From: a virus
Reading direction: 5' to 3' (one strand)
IMG/VR virus record: IMGVR_UViG_3300020430_000063
Location: 1 to 30,890 of that record
Length of the DNA stretch: 30,890 nt
The translations under genes were made by a program, and so were the position numbers. The notes under the pieces are model-generated. The model was not told where the DNA came from. It did not search any database and saw nothing but the letters and a program-made list of their open reading frames with translations. Below, piece by piece: positions 30,667 to 30,890 of the stretch (its first letter is position 1; each line of letters begins with the position of its first letter).

Positions 30667-30890
30667 AAAGAAAGTAGAAGAGTTATTAGCTGAGGCTGAA
30701 TCTAAAAAGATACAAGAACTTAAAGCTGATAACTTAAAGTTACTGCGACAATTAGAGAAAGCTAAAAATAAAAAAGCTGATATGATTGAAGCAGTATATC
30801 AAGCTGTATCTACGAACTTAAGAACATGGGACAAACCTAAGATACCTAAGCCTAAGTTACACAAACGTACTAAGAACGAAGAAGTAGCTG
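30656..30890 (+). CDS. Unknown protein, cut by window edge (first 78 aa)
   Basis: ATG at 30656 lies inside the end of the HTH-like gene, and the frame stays open to the right edge. The visible part begins MSNKKKVEELLAEAESKKIQ and is a long charged helix (about 5-45), followed by a Pro/Lys-rich linker (KPKIPKPKLHKRTKNEEV). This kind of N-terminus precedes a catalytic domain in some phage proteins I have seen (metallophosphoesterase-like), but that domain, if present, is beyond the window, so I do not assign it. The overlap with the HTH-like gene suggests the two are expressed together. Confidence 0.6.
   Translation, partial: MSNKKKVEELLAEAESKKIQELKADNLKLLRQLEKAKNKKADMIEAVYQAVSTNLRTWDKPKIPKPKLHKRTKNEEVA

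Overview
The window is a stretch of a tailed double-stranded DNA phage genome (or prophage-like contig), AT-rich throughout apart from a few GC-rich RNA hairpins. It has two divergent arms. Minus-strand genes from 1 to about 23,110 encode packaging, head, internal virion and tail/fibre proteins. Plus-strand genes from about 23,860 to the right edge are mostly small early-type or accessory genes. The phage gene order, the large terminase, the portal and the SU10/DUF5309-like capsid protein make the phage assignment firm. The host is not shown directly. The base composition and the glycine-rich fibre suit aquatic (marine or lake) phages. Several small proteins look like families I associate with actinobacteriophages, so an AT-rich aquatic actinobacterium is a reasonable but unproven guess. 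A long tape-measure gene and sheath genes are absent, and there are propeller-like tail and giant internal proteins, so a podovirus-like particle is more likely than a long-tailed one.

Left arm, in order of transcription (right to left): a large terminase with an extra N-terminal Cys cluster and helix-turn-helix, the portal, a 51-aa GTG-start gene, a Pro/Gln-rich 132-aa protein, then an 11.9-kb cassette of five large proteins (1998, 438, 744, 452 and 336 aa). One of these (744 aa) carries an embedded macro-like domain. The scaffold and major capsid protein follow, then a terminator-like hairpin, a small beta-rich protein, a neck/adaptor-like protein, a hidden 46-aa gene, a propeller-like tail protein and fibre genes that run off the left edge. 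A late promoter candidate framed by a perfect 10-bp inverted repeat lies just upstream of terL. A second promoter candidate with a folded leader precedes the scaffold.

The 748-base divergent region is noncoding. From about 23,440 to the first plus-strand start codon it is almost entirely covered by perfect or near-perfect helices, ending in a roughly 100-nt hairpin that buries the start codon and upstream purines of the first gene. The right arm then carries four gene blocks. Each begins just after a long hairpin, and the four hairpins share a loop core (UCUU(U)AUG); two have a 14-nt identical loop. Within blocks the genes overlap by TAATG or ATGA junctions. Many products are tiny, with paired Cys and His-x2-Cys motifs. 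Two more folded noncoding stretches lie at 27,255-27,525 (mutually exclusive helices) and 30,229-30,393 (a compact three-way junction). The last block holds a MoxR/CobS-like AAA ATPase and a von Willebrand A protein, a likely co-acting pair, followed by an HTH-like gene and a truncated gene.

The most unusual content is the amount of structured RNA in a phage this AT-rich, the repeated hairpin family in front of operons, the fused terminase, and the macro-like domain inside a probable virion protein. All folds were found by eye from complementarity; none was computed.
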